Assembly (NCBI GenBank): GCA_044508835.1
Contig: JBIQHD010000021.1
Span: 1-64,000 of the forward strand
DNA from: JAKFDI01 sp044508835
GTDB lineage: Bacteria; Pseudomonadota; Gammaproteobacteria; Burkholderiales; Burkholderiaceae_C
DNA: 64,000 nucleotides
Direction: 5' to 3'
A model generated the notes under the pieces. That model had not been told where the DNA came from. It searched no databases and saw only the letters and a program-made list of their open reading frames with translations. A program made the position numbers and the translations under genes. Positions 33,086 to 41,648 of this stretch are shown here, piece by piece; the first letter of the stretch is position 1, and each line of letters begins with the position of its first letter.

Positions 33086-34903
33086 ATGGCCCACTACCTT
33101 CCCCCGCTGCAGGACATGCGGTTCGCGCTGCGCGAACTGGTCGATCTGGAGGCCGCGCTGGCGCGCCGGCCGGGCGCCGACCTCACGCCCGATCTCGTGG
33201 ATTCGGTGCTCGAGGAAGCCGGCCGGTTCGCCGCCGGCGTGTTCGCCCCCACCGACCGTGCGGGCGACGCGAACGGGGCGCGCTGGGAGGACGGCGCGGT
33301 CCGCACCTCGCCGGGCTTTCGCGAGGCGTACCGCGCGTTCGTGGACGCCGGATGGCATTCGCTGTCGTGCCGCCCGGAGTCCGGCGGCCAGGGCTTTCCG
33401 CGCGTCGTCTCGGTGCTCGTGGACGAGATGTGGCGCAGCGCGAACATGGCGCTCACCGGCTGCCTCGCGCTCACGCGCGGCGCCATCGAGGCCATCGAGC
33501 GGCGCGCATCGGACGAGCTCAGGCGCCGCTACCTCCCGCCCCTCGTGCGGGGCGACTGGACCGGCGCGATGAACCTCACCGAGCCCCAGGCCGGGTCGGA
33601 CCTGTCGGCGATCCGCTCGCGCGCGGTGCCGGCGGCCGACGGCAGCTACCGGGTGTTCGGCCAGAAGATCTTCATCAGCTGGGGCGAGCACGACCTGGGC
33701 GGGAACATCGTCCACCTCGTGCTGGCCCGCACGCCCGGCGCGCCGGCCGGCGTCAAGGGCATCTCGATGTTCCTGGTGCCGAAGTTCCTCGTGCGCGAGG
33801 ACGGCAGCCTCGGCGCGCGCAACGACGTGCAGTGCGTCGCCATCGAGCGCAAGGCCGGGCAGCACGGCAGCCCCTCGGCCGTCCTCGTCTACGGCGAGCG
33901 CGGGGTCGACGGCTTCGACGGCGCGGGGGCCGTCGGCTACCTCGTGGGCGATCTCCACCGCGGCCTGGAGATCATGTTCATCATGATGAACGAGGCGCGC
34001 CTCGCCGTCGGGGTGGAGGGGCTGGCCATCTCCGAGCGCGCCTACCAGACGGCGCTCGACTATGCGAAGGAGCGCGTGCAGGGCGCGGAGGCCGGCGCCG
34101 ACCCGGCGCGCAAGGTGTCGATCATCCGGCACCCGGACGTGCGCCGCATGCTGATGCGCATGAAGGCCAGCATCGAGGCGATGCGGGCGCTGGCGCTGGT
34201 GATCGCGGCCGAGCTCGACGCCGCGCGCGACGACGCCGACGCGGCGCGGCGGGCCGAGGCGAACGGCTTCCTGGACCTGATGACGCCCGTCTTCAAGGCC
34301 TGGAACACCGAGACCGCGGCGCGGCTGACCGCGCTCGGCGTGCAGATCCACGGGGGCCTGGGCTACATGGAGGAATGCGCCGCCTCGCAGCACTGGAAGG
34401 ACGCGCGCATCATGACCATCTACGAGGGCACCACGGCCATCCAGGCCAACGACCTCGTCGGCCGCAAGATCTTCCGCGACGGCGGCCGCTCGGCGCGCCT
34501 GCTGACCGGCCGGTTCGTGCAGGTGGCCGAGGCGCTGGACCAGGCCGGCGGCGCCGCGGCCCGCGCCATCGCGGCGGCGCTGCGGCGGGCGGCGCACGCC
34601 TGCGAGCGCTGCGTGGACTTCGTGCTGGCCCACCACGGCGACGAGCCGCGCCGCGTGCTGGCGGTGGCGGTGCCGCTGCTGGAGCTGATGGGCATCGCCG
34701 CCGGCGGCTGGCAGATGGGGCGCATCGCGCTGGCGGCGCACCGCCGGCAGGGGCAGGCGGGCGCGGACGCCGGCTACTGCGCCGCCCGCATCGCCACCGC
34801 CCGCTTCTACGCGGAGCACATCATGGCCGACATCGACGCGCTGCTGCCCCAGGTGCTGCAGGGCAGCGAGAGCGTGCTGGCGCTGGAGGACGCGCAGCTC
34901 TGA
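33086..34903 (+). CDS. Acyl-CoA dehydrogenase, long DmdC/AidB-like form
   Basis: A 605-residue flavoprotein, longer than the 380-residue standard because of extra N-terminal helices and a C-terminal domain of about 120 residues. The FAD/substrate segment MNLTEPQAGSDLSAI, GQKIFISWGEHD, IHGGLGYMEECAASQHWKDARIMTIYEGTTAIQANDL and E447 (YEGT, catalytic base) are clear. In form it is like the 3-methylmercaptopropionyl-CoA dehydrogenase group and other long acyl-CoA dehydrogenases. It removes two hydrogens at C2-C3 of an acyl-CoA; the chain is unknown. It is convergent with the IclR gene. Confidence 0.88.
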   Translation: MAHYLPPLQDMRFALRELVDLEAALARRPGADLTPDLVDSVLEEAGRFAAGVFAPTDRAGDANGARWEDGAVRTSPGFREAYRAFVDAGWHSLSCRPESGGQGFPRVVSVLVDEMWRSANMALTGCLALTRGAIEAIERRASDELRRRYLPPLVRGDWTGAMNLTEPQAGSDLSAIRSRAVPAADGSYRVFGQKIFISWGEHDLGGNIVHLVLARTPGAPAGVKGISMFLVPKFLVREDGSLGARNDVQCVAIERKAGQHGSPSAVLVYGERGVDGFDGAGAVGYLVGDLHRGLEIMFIMMNEARLAVGVEGLAISERAYQTALDYAKERVQGAEAGADPARKVSIIRHPDVRRMLMRMKASIEAMRALALVIAAELDAARDDADAARRAEANGFLDLMTPVFKAWNTETAARLTALGVQIHGGLGYMEECAASQHWKDARIMTIYEGTTAIQANDLVGRKIFRDGGRSARLLTGRFVQVAEALDQAGGAAARAIAAALRRAAHACERCVDFVLAHHGDEPRRVLAVAVPLLELMGIAAGGWQMGRIALAAHRRQGQAGADAGYCAARIATARFYAEHIMADIDALLPQVLQGSESVLALEDAQL

Positions 34904-34912
34904 GCGCGCGCG

Positions 34913-35773
34913 TCAGCGGCGGGGCACGGCCCTGGCCTCGCCGGCCAGGCGCGCGCGGTAGGGCTGCAGCGCCTCGTCCAGCAGCGCGAGCAGGTCGGCG
35001 CGGTCGGCGTTCAGCGTGTCGATGGCGGCGCCGATGCCCAGCGCCATGGGCGGCTGGCTCGGCGGGGTCGGCATCTCCACCGCGACGACGCCGGCCAGCG
35101 GGTTCACCGTCCCCTCGGTGAAGGCGTAGCCGCGGGTGCGGATGGCGTCCAGCTCCTTCAGCAGGTCGTGCACGTTCAGGCGCAGCGATGCGTCGACCTC
35201 CTCGGCATTGACGCGCCACAGCAGCTGCTGCACCTCGACGTCGCTCTTGCGGCTCAGCAGCATGCGCCCGACGGCCGAGCGGCACAGCGGCCGCAGCGAG
35301 CCCGGCTTGATGTACCAGGGGATCTGCGGGCTCGGCGACTGCACCATGTGGATGTACTGGACGTAGATGTCGTTCTGCATCCCGAGGATCACCGCCTTGC
35401 CGCCGCTGCGGCGGTGCAGGTCGTCGATCAGGTGCGACAGGTTGGTGTGGGTGTACAGCTCGTCGCTCACCCAGCCGCCGAACAGCGTCACGCGCAGCGT
35501 CGGCATGTACAGCCGCGTGTAGCGGTCGTAGTCGAGGTAGCCGAGCTTGGTCAGGCTCTTGAGCAGGGCCGAGGCGCTGGACTGCGGGTAGTCGAGCCCG
35601 CGCACCACGTCGGTGACGGCCAGCGGGCGGCGGCATTCGGCGAAGAAATCGAACAGCTCCAGCACGCGCCGGGCCGACTTGATGACGCCGGAGAGCTCCC
35701 GCTGCGCCGCCAGCTCGCTGGCCTTGTCCGCCGGCGCCGAGCTCGCGGCGCGGTCCTCCCGGTTCCTGTTCAC
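34913..35773 (-). CDS. IclR-family transcriptional regulator
   Basis: A 286-residue protein. The winged helix is SARRVLELFDFFAECRRPLAVTDVVRGLDYPQSSASALLKSLTKLGYLDYDRYTRLY, followed by the IclR effector domain (about 110-275, with IHMVQSPS, KPGSLRPLCRSAVGRMLLS and RTRGYAFTEGTVNPLAGVVAVEMP). It is the only regulator within the 32-62 kb cluster and so the first candidate for binding the ATCAC-N4-GTGAT sites. The GTG at 35773 follows AGGA; an upstream ATG at 35893 would overlap the racemase gene and adds 40 low-quality residues. Last gene of the OYE-MmgE-racemase operon. Confidence 0.88.
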   Translation of the reverse strand: MNRNREDRAASSAPADKASELAAQRELSGVIKSARRVLELFDFFAECRRPLAVTDVVRGLDYPQSSASALLKSLTKLGYLDYDRYTRLYMPTLRVTLFGGWVSDELYTHTNLSHLIDDLHRRSGGKAVILGMQNDIYVQYIHMVQSPSPQIPWYIKPGSLRPLCRSAVGRMLLSRKSDVEVQQLLWRVNAEEVDASLRLNVHDLLKELDAIRTRGYAFTEGTVNPLAGVVAVEMPTPPSQPPMALGIGAAIDTLNADRADLLALLDEALQPYRARLAGEARAVPRR

Positions 35774-35879
35774 GTCGCGTCCTGCTGCTTCGATCGGGAC
35801 GGGATGCGCGGCATCCCTGGGTGAGCCGGAGATGATGCCATAGGGGCCTCGTTCCTTCAGGGCCTCGGCGGCCTCGGCC

Positions 35880-36698
35880 TCAGCGGGCGCCATCGCGCTG
35901 CAGTGCGCGCACGGTCACCGTGCGGACGTGGTCCGCCGTCGCGGCCGGGGGCTTGGCGTAGGCGCCGCTGCGGCTCACGCGCAGCCCGGCCCGGCGCTTC
36001 AGGCGCACCAGCGTCTCGGCCATGGCCAGCAGGGCGCCGTACGAGTCGAGCACCGGCACGCCGTCGACTTCCTCCAGGGCGTTGCGCACCATCAGCGTGT
36101 TCAGCACGCCCTCCGCGGGGATGAGCACGTCCGCGCCCCTGGCGATCAGCCGGCGCGCGTTGGCGCGGAAGCGCTCGGTGAGCGCCGCCGATCCGCCGAA
36201 GCCGGCGTCGAGGTCGAATTCCGTCAGCGGCGGGTCGAGGTGGTCGATGCCGGCCAGCCGCCCCTGGAACCCGTAGTCGGCGACCAGCCGCTCGACCAGC
36301 CGGACCATGGCGCCGTCCAGCGTCAGCAGCCCTGGCCGGCGGCCGATGGTGCACGACATCAGCAGCGAGGTCTCCAGCGAGCTGACGACCGGAATGTCCA
36401 CCAGGCTGCGGGCCAGCTCGAGCCCGGGGTCGGCGAAGCAGCTGATCGCCACGGCGTCGTAACCCTCGCGCTCGGCCCGCACGCAGTTCTCGACGACCTG
36501 CAGCGCGATCATCTCCGTGACCCAGCGGTAGCCGCCCACGTCCACCGGGGCGACGCCGTCGGGATAGGTGTCCGGCCGCACGCCGTGGAGATCGACCACG
36601 GTGCCGGCCGAGCAGACGTGCCGGCCGCGCTCGGCGAGCATCCCGGCGTAGCCGGGCAGGCGCTCGAGGTCGGTGAAGCTCTGGTGCCAGATTCTCAT
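35880..36698 (-). CDS. Asp/Glu/hydantoin racemase-family protein lacking the second cysteine
   Basis: A 272-residue protein. The first catalytic region AISCFADPGLELARSLVDIPVVSSLE has the expected cysteine. The second should be a GCAGM-like motif; here it reads LIPAEGVLNTLMV, so the second cysteine is missing. A two-base racemase would then be impaired, and a one-base isomerase, decarboxylase or other reaction is more likely. Related proteins include hydantoin racemase, maleate isomerase and arylmalonate decarboxylase. The ATG at 36698 follows GGAGCGGCC. Middle gene of the OYE operon. Confidence 0.75.
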   Translation of the reverse strand: MRIWHQSFTDLERLPGYAGMLAERGRHVCSAGTVVDLHGVRPDTYPDGVAPVDVGGYRWVTEMIALQVVENCVRAEREGYDAVAISCFADPGLELARSLVDIPVVSSLETSLLMSCTIGRRPGLLTLDGAMVRLVERLVADYGFQGRLAGIDHLDPPLTEFDLDAGFGGSAALTERFRANARRLIARGADVLIPAEGVLNTLMVRNALEEVDGVPVLDSYGALLAMAETLVRLKRRAGLRVSRSGAYAKPPAATADHVRTVTVRALQRDGAR

Positions 36699-36733
36699 GG
36701 CCGCTCCGTGCTGGGGGTCGATGGGCATGCCCG

Positions 36734-38140
36734 TCATGCGCCGCCGCGGCGCGAGGACGACAGGAGGTCGAGCAGTTCGCCGGCGCTCGCGTCCGACCGG
36801 CCGTGCGCGGCCGCGAACGCCAGGGCCGCCACCCGCGCGCCCGCGCCCCGCGGCCAGCCGGCGGCGTTCAGGCGCGCTTCGAGCAGGGCCGTCGCGCCGG
36901 GCTCGTCGTGATGGAACAGCGAGGCCGGCGCGTCGGCGGCGGTCCGGCTCATCGTCGACCCGTCGTCGAGCCGCAGCTCGGCGGTCGCGTCGTTCGCGTC
37001 GCCGTCGTGCGGCTCGATCGCCACGAGCCGGGCCAGCCGGAGGATCTCCGCGTCGGTGCGCCGCGCCAAGGACATGCCGTAGTCGAGCTCGCCGTGCGCC
37101 AGCATCGCCGCCACGCCGAACGCGGTGCTCGCGATCGCCTGGGCCGCGGTGTCGAAGGGGCCGCGGTGCGACGTCCCCGGGTACTCCGCATAGTGCCGCC
37201 ACACGCGCAGCCGGATGCCGACGATCCGGTCGGCCTGCGCGCCCGCGTCGCGCAGCGCCTTCGCGGCCGCGACGGCCGGCAGGTTGTCGCCGAGCGTGGC
37301 CCAGGGCTTGGCCCAGGTGCCGAGCATCGCGTCCACGGTGGGCGGGGCGCGCCACTCCGGCACCTCGTCCAGCCCGGCCAGCGAGCGCATCAGGCCCATC
37401 GGGCCTTCCAGCGCGGCCGGCGCGCCCTGCACGCCGCGCACCGCGAGCTGGGCCGCCAGCAGGCCGCCACGGGCCGCATGGCCGTTCTGCACGCGCCATT
37501 CGTCGGAGCCGCAGCGCACCGGCTCCAGCACGCCGCCGGTGATGCCGGCGGCGATGCCCACGGCATGGGTGGCCTGCGCCTCGTCGAGCTGCAGGATCGC
37601 GGCGGCCGCCGCCGCGGCGCCCACCGTGCCGAGCGTCGGGCTGGTGCGCAGGCCGCGGTGGATGAGCGCGCGCGCCACGCGCTCCTTCGCGCCCAGCCAC
37701 GCCATCGCGCCGTAGCCGACCGCCATCGCGCGCAGCACGCCCACGAGCGGCGCGCCCAGGCTCTCGCCCAGCGACACGGCCACCGGCGTGACGAGCGAGG
37801 CGGGATGCGACCACGAGGGCCCGTCGTTGTCGTCCTGGAAGAAGGCATGCACCGCCACGGCATTGGCGGCGACGGCGTCTGACAGCGCCACCCGCTCGTC
37901 GTCGGGCCAGATCCGCGCGGCCGCCCGGCCCGCGGCGGCGGGCGAGGCGAGCGCGCGCAGGGCGGCCGCCGTCGACTGCCCGCGGGCCGACACGGCCAGG
38001 CCCAGGGCGTCGAGGAAGCAGCAGGCGGCCTTCACCGCCACCGGGCGCGCCAGCTCGCGCCGCGCCTGCGCGGCGACGAAGCGCCCGAGCGCCATCGTCG
38101 GCGGCGGCACGCCGTGTCGATCGCCGTGGGCGGAGGGCAT
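36734..38140 (-). CDS. MmgE/PrpD-family protein (first copy)
   Basis: A 468-residue protein with the all-alpha N-terminal domain typical of 2-methylcitrate dehydratase, cis-aconitate decarboxylase and relatives (ACCFLDALGLAVSARG, FFQDDNDGPSWSHPASLVTPVAVSLGE, GIAAGITGGVLEPVRCGSDEWRVQNGHAARGGLLAAQLAVRG). Reactions in this family are dehydration, isomerisation or decarboxylation of tricarboxylic or related acids; this copy is not close to either known type by eye. The start at 38140 is eight bases downstream of the OYE stop, with a GAGGAGG box directly abutting it. Confidence 0.85.
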   Translation of the reverse strand: MPSAHGDRHGVPPPTMALGRFVAAQARRELARPVAVKAACCFLDALGLAVSARGQSTAAALRALASPAAAGRAAARIWPDDERVALSDAVAANAVAVHAFFQDDNDGPSWSHPASLVTPVAVSLGESLGAPLVGVLRAMAVGYGAMAWLGAKERVARALIHRGLRTSPTLGTVGAAAAAAAILQLDEAQATHAVGIAAGITGGVLEPVRCGSDEWRVQNGHAARGGLLAAQLAVRGVQGAPAALEGPMGLMRSLAGLDEVPEWRAPPTVDAMLGTWAKPWATLGDNLPAVAAAKALRDAGAQADRIVGIRLRVWRHYAEYPGTSHRGPFDTAAQAIASTAFGVAAMLAHGELDYGMSLARRTDAEILRLARLVAIEPHDGDANDATAELRLDDGSTMSRTAADAPASLFHHDEPGATALLEARLNAAGWPRGAGARVAALAFAAAHGRSDASAGELLDLLSSSRRGGA

Positions 38141-38145
38141 CCTCC

Positions 38146-39330
38146 TCAGCCCGCGCGGGGCGCCTCCTCCCGGCGCCCGATGCCGGCCTGCCAGGTGGAC
38201 GGGTGCCCGCCGAAGCCCGCCTGCGTGCGCTTCCTGAGCCAGTAGCCGTAGGACTCGGGCAGCAGCTCGTACGGGGATGCGCTGCCCAGCTTCTCGGCCG
38301 CGTCGAGCGGCCAGTTCGGGTTGTGGAGCAGCTCGCGCCCGATGGCGACGAGGTCGGCCGAGCCGTCGGCGAGGATCTCCTCGGCCTGGTCGGCGTGGAT
38401 GATCAGGCCGACGGCCATCGTGCGGATGTCGGCGCCGCGGCGGATCTGCGCGGCATAGGGCACCTGGTAGCCGTAGCGCGGCGCCTGGCCCGTCTCCAGC
38501 GGGGTGCGCGTGGCCGACATGCCGCCGCTGCTGCAGTCGACCACGTCGACGCCGCGCGTCTTCAGCACGCGCGCCAGCGCGATGCTGTCCTCGATGGTCC
38601 AGCCGGTCTCGTCGACCGCGGAGACGCGGAAGAACAGCGGCTTGTCCTGCGGCCACGACTGCCGCACCCGCTCCGCCACCTCGACGGGAAAGCGCATGCG
38701 GTTCTCGAGCGAGCCGCCGTAGCCGTCGGTACGCCGGTTGGCCTCGGCCGACAGGAACTGGTGCAGCAGGTAGCCGTGCGCGCCATGCACCTCGAGCACG
38801 TCGAAGCCGGCGCGGTCCGCGCGGGCGGCGGCCTGCCCCCAGGCCTCGACCTGCGCCTGGATGTCGGCGGCCGTCATCGCCTGCGGCGGCGCCGAGTGCT
38901 CGTAGTGCGGGACGGCGCTGGGCGCGATCAGCTCCCAGTCCTCGCCGTGGTCGACGCCGGGGTGGCTCGCCAGCGGGCCGCGGCCTTCCCACGGCCGGGA
39001 ATTGCGCGCCTTGCGCCCCGAGTGGCCGAGCTGGATGCCCGCCACCGCGCCGTGCGCCTTCAGGAACGAGGTGATCCGCTGCATCGGCGCGATGAACTCG
39101 TCCTTCCACAGGCCCAGGTCGTTGGGCGTGGTGCAGCCGCGCGGATCGACCTTGGTCGACTCGACGAAGACGAGCCCCGCGCCGCCGATCGCGTACTTGC
39201 CGTAGTGGATCACGTGCCAGTCGTTCACGAAGCCGTTGCGCGCCTGGTAGGTCAGCATCGGCGCGAGGACGATGCGGTTCCTCAGCGTGACCCCGCGCAG
39301 TTCGAGGGGAGAGAACAACAGGCTGCTCAT
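38146..39330 (-). CDS. Old-yellow-enzyme family NADH:flavin oxidoreductase (YqjM-like)
   Basis: A 394-residue FMN TIM barrel. LLFSPLELRGVTLRNRIVLAPM, QLGHSGRKA, EVHGAHGYLLHQFLS and RTDGYGGSLENRMRF are the family signatures; the HGAHGYLLHQFLS block is typical. It reduces C=C bonds of enones or dienoyl compounds with NAD(P)H. First gene of the operon with MmgE, racemase-like and IclR. The ATG at 39330 follows GGAGCG. The cluster palindrome b lies 200 bases upstream. Confidence 0.9.
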   Translation of the reverse strand: MSSLLFSPLELRGVTLRNRIVLAPMLTYQARNGFVNDWHVIHYGKYAIGGAGLVFVESTKVDPRGCTTPNDLGLWKDEFIAPMQRITSFLKAHGAVAGIQLGHSGRKARNSRPWEGRGPLASHPGVDHGEDWELIAPSAVPHYEHSAPPQAMTAADIQAQVEAWGQAAARADRAGFDVLEVHGAHGYLLHQFLSAEANRRTDGYGGSLENRMRFPVEVAERVRQSWPQDKPLFFRVSAVDETGWTIEDSIALARVLKTRGVDVVDCSSGGMSATRTPLETGQAPRYGYQVPYAAQIRRGADIRTMAVGLIIHADQAEEILADGSADLVAIGRELLHNPNWPLDAAEKLGSASPYELLPESYGYWLRKRTQAGFGGHPSTWQAGIGRREEAPRAG

Positions 39331-39531
39331 GGGACGCTCCAGAAGTGGGCGGCGGCAAGGCGTGCGGCCGCATCCGAAAGGCCGGCGGGAAAGCTTTCGC
39401 ATTGCCCGTGAACGGGGCTTCGAAAGCCCCCCGGGAAAGCCGGGAAAGGTGTCCGGCGCCATTCGTCGGCAACACATGATTGGACCGATGCCGCGCCGCC
39501 GGCATCAGGAGAACCCTCGCACGCGCGGAAC

Positions 39532-39545
39532 ATCATGGATGTGAT
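39532..39545 (-). promoter_or_regulatory. Cluster palindrome site b (ATCAT-GGAT-GTGAT)
   Basis: On the minus strand it reads ATCAC-ATCC-ATGAT followed by GTTCC, pointing toward the OYE gene 202 bases downstream. Twelve bases after GTTCC there is CGAGGGTTCTCCT (39507-39519 on the plus strand as AGGAGAACCCTCG), exactly as at site e. One mismatch in one arm. Confidence 0.65.
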
Positions 39546-39565
39546 GCGCCGGGCGGCCGCGCCCG

Positions 39566-40612
39566 TCATGCCGCCTCGATGGCCTCGACGGCGCGGCGCG
39601 CGAACACCTCGCCGAGCTTGCCGACTTCCGCGGCGTTGCCCGACGACGCGGTGCCGAGCCTCGCCCGGGACAGGATGCCCTCGAAGATGACCGCGAGGCG
39701 GAACAGCGAGAACGCGACGTGGAAGCCCGTCACCGGCCCGACCGACGGCATCTGGCCGTGGTAGCGCGCGAGGTACTCCGCCTCGCTGGGAATGCCCAGC
39801 GCCGCGAGGTCGAGGCCGCGCATGCCGACGTAGTCCTCGGGCGCCAGGCGCCACGACAGCGCGCTGTAGGCCAGGTCCGCCAGCGGATGCCCGAGCGTGG
39901 AGAGCTCCCAGTCGAGCACGGCGATGACCCGCGGCTGCGTCGCGTGGAACATCAGGTTGTTGATGCGGAAGTCGCCGTGGCTGATGCACGTCGTCTCGTC
40001 GTCCGGCACGTGGCGCGGCAGCCAGTCGATCAGTCGCTCCACGTCGGGCAGCTCGCGGGTCCTGGACAGGGCCCACTGCTTCGTCCAGCGGCCGATCTGG
40101 CGGCGGAAGAAGTTGCCGCCGCGCCCGTGGTCGGCCAGGCCCAGCGCCTGCCAGTCGACGCGGTGCAGCCGCGCCAGGCTGTCGGCCATGGCGAAGGTCA
40201 TCGCGCGCCGGTCCTCGGGCGCCACGCCGGGCAGCGAGCAGTCCTGGAACACCCGCCCGTCCAGCCGCTCCATCAGGTAGAACTCGGTGCCGATCACGCC
40301 GGCATCGCCGCAGTAGTGCAGCAGCCGGGGCACGGGCACGTCGGTGCGCGACAGCGCCGACATGATGCGGTACTCGCGGTCCAGCGCATGCGCCGACGGC
40401 AGCAGCACGCCGCCGGGCTTCTTGCGCAGCACCATGCGCTGCGCGCCGCAGGTCGCGAAGAAGGTCGGGTTCGACTGCCCGCCCGAGATGCGCTCGAGGC
40501 GCAGCGGCGCATCCATGCCGGGCAGCACGCCGGCCAGGTAGGCGCGCAGCCGCTCGGGGTCGAAGCCGTGGGCGCGGCCGTCGCCCGGCGGCGCGGTGGC
40601 GGGGGCGGCCAT
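39566..40612 (-). CDS. APH-fold acyl phosphotransferase/kinase (first copy, ACAD10-like kinase)
   Basis: A 348-residue aminoglycoside-phosphotransferase-fold protein. ISGGQSNPTFF is the ATP-binding opening and ISHGDFRINNLMFHATQPRVIAVLDWELSTLGHPLADLAY holds the catalytic HGD and the metal-binding DWE. This family includes the kinase domain of ACAD10 and LvaA, which phosphorylate 4-hydroxyacyl-CoA. By analogy it may act on a hydroxyacyl-CoA. It lies six bases after the SDR stop and should be cotranscribed with it. Residual doubt: antibiotic-type substrates are unlikely in this context. Confidence 0.85.
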   Translation of the reverse strand: MAAPATAPPGDGRAHGFDPERLRAYLAGVLPGMDAPLRLERISGGQSNPTFFATCGAQRMVLRKKPGGVLLPSAHALDREYRIMSALSRTDVPVPRLLHYCGDAGVIGTEFYLMERLDGRVFQDCSLPGVAPEDRRAMTFAMADSLARLHRVDWQALGLADHGRGGNFFRRQIGRWTKQWALSRTRELPDVERLIDWLPRHVPDDETTCISHGDFRINNLMFHATQPRVIAVLDWELSTLGHPLADLAYSALSWRLAPEDYVGMRGLDLAALGIPSEAEYLARYHGQMPSVGPVTGFHVAFSLFRLAVIFEGILSRARLGTASSGNAAEVGKLGEVFARRAVEAIEAA

Positions 40613-40618
40613 GGCGGC

Positions 40619-41389
40619 TCAGGGCCCGAGGTGGACGGTCCAGCCGCCGTCCACGACCAGCGACTGGCCGGTGACGTAGGAGCTCTCGCGCGACGCGAGG
40701 TAGACCGCCGCGCCGGCCAGCTCGTCCGGGCGGCCGATGCGCTTCATCGGGTTGGCGGCCATGAACCGGTCCAGGGTCTGCGGGTCTTCCCACAGCGCGC
40801 GCGCGAAATCGGTCTTGATGATCCCGGGCGAGATGCAGTTCACCCGCACGTTGTGCTCGCCGAACTCGACGGCCAGGTTGCGGGCGAGCTGCAGGTCCGC
40901 GGCCTTGGAGACGTTGTACGCGCCGATCACCGGCGAGCCGCGCAGCCCGCCGATCGAGGACACGATGATGATCGAGCCCTCCCGGCGCTCGACCATCTGC
41001 GGCGCGACCATCTGGATCAGCCAGTGGTTCGCGAGGATGTTGTTGTCCAGGATCTTGCGGAACTGCTCGTCGGCGATGCCGCCCATCCGGCCGTAGTACG
41101 GGTTGGTCGCCGCGTTGCACACCAGGATGCCGATGGGCCCGAACGCCTCGCGCGTGGCGGCCACCAGGCGGGCGAGGTCGTCCTTCGACGAGATGTTGGC
41201 CGCCACCGCGATCGCGCGGCCGGGGCCGTGGCGCGCGTTGATGCCCTCGGCCACCTCGCGGCACGGCCCCTCCTTGCGCGACGAGATGGCCACCCGGGCG
41301 CCCTGCGCGGCGAACGCTTCGGCGATGGCGCGCCCGATGCCGCGGGACGATCCCGTGACGATCGCCGTCATGCCTTCGAGGTTGAACAT
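40619..41389 (-). CDS. Short-chain dehydrogenase/reductase (first copy)
   Basis: A 256-residue SDR. NAD(P)-binding GSSRGIGRAIAEAF, NAATNP (NAAG-like), and the catalytic S-Y-K set as SSIGGLRGS and YNVSKAAD are visible. GFARALWEDPQTLDRFMAANPMKRIGRP and VVDGGW are typical 3-oxoacyl-type features. It oxidises or reduces a hydroxyl/oxo group of an acyl intermediate. The ATG at 41389 is preferred over a TTG two codons upstream. First gene of the two-gene operon with the APH kinase. Confidence 0.88.
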   Translation of the reverse strand: MFNLEGMTAIVTGSSRGIGRAIAEAFAAQGARVAISSRKEGPCREVAEGINARHGPGRAIAVAANISSKDDLARLVAATREAFGPIGILVCNAATNPYYGRMGGIADEQFRKILDNNILANHWLIQMVAPQMVERREGSIIIVSSIGGLRGSPVIGAYNVSKAADLQLARNLAVEFGEHNVRVNCISPGIIKTDFARALWEDPQTLDRFMAANPMKRIGRPDELAGAAVYLASRESSYVTGQSLVVDGGWTVHLGP

Positions 41390-41472
41390 CGACAAGGATC
41401 GCTCCTGTGGCGTTGCGGGGACGGGCCGGATGATCGCCCCGCCCGCCGCGCGGCGGACGGCGCGGCCCCGAA

Positions 41473-41486
41473 CATCACAAGCGTGA
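41473..41486 (-). promoter_or_regulatory. Cluster palindrome site c (ATCAC-AAGC-GTGAT)
   Basis: A perfect palindrome. On the minus strand it is followed by GTTCGG and points toward the SDR gene, 84 bases downstream. Its partner site d, 35 bases away, faces the divergent amidohydrolase. Confidence 0.75.
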
Positions 41487-41520
41487 TGCCGGCCCTGCGG
41501 ACAGGGCCCGCGGGCACCGC

Positions 41521-41534
41521 ATCACACTCGTGAT
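41521..41534 (+). promoter_or_regulatory. Cluster palindrome site d (ATCAC-ACTC-GTGAT)
   Basis: A perfect palindrome followed by ATTGGCC on the plus strand, pointing at the amidohydrolase gene 115 bases downstream. Confidence 0.75.
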
Positions 41535-41648
41535 ATTGGCCGCGCACGGCGGGCCGCCGCGGCCGCGGCCGGCGGTTTTCTGCTCTCATCGGACTGCCGC
41601 GACCGCCGGGCCCGCCGGCCGGCGGCGGCACACCGAGGAGACAGCGTC

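Noticed and set aside
36734..39505. Frame of 923 codons joining MmgE/PrpD to the OYE gene
   Set aside because: The upper part is a shadow of OYE in another frame. MmgE starts at 38140, and OYE has its own frame with clear motifs.
39566..40612. APH-fold proteins as antibiotic-resistance phosphotransferases
   Set aside because: They sit with SDR and acyl-CoA dehydrogenase genes in a regulated catabolic cluster, and the family contains ACAD10- and LvaA-type kinases. A resistance role is much less likely.
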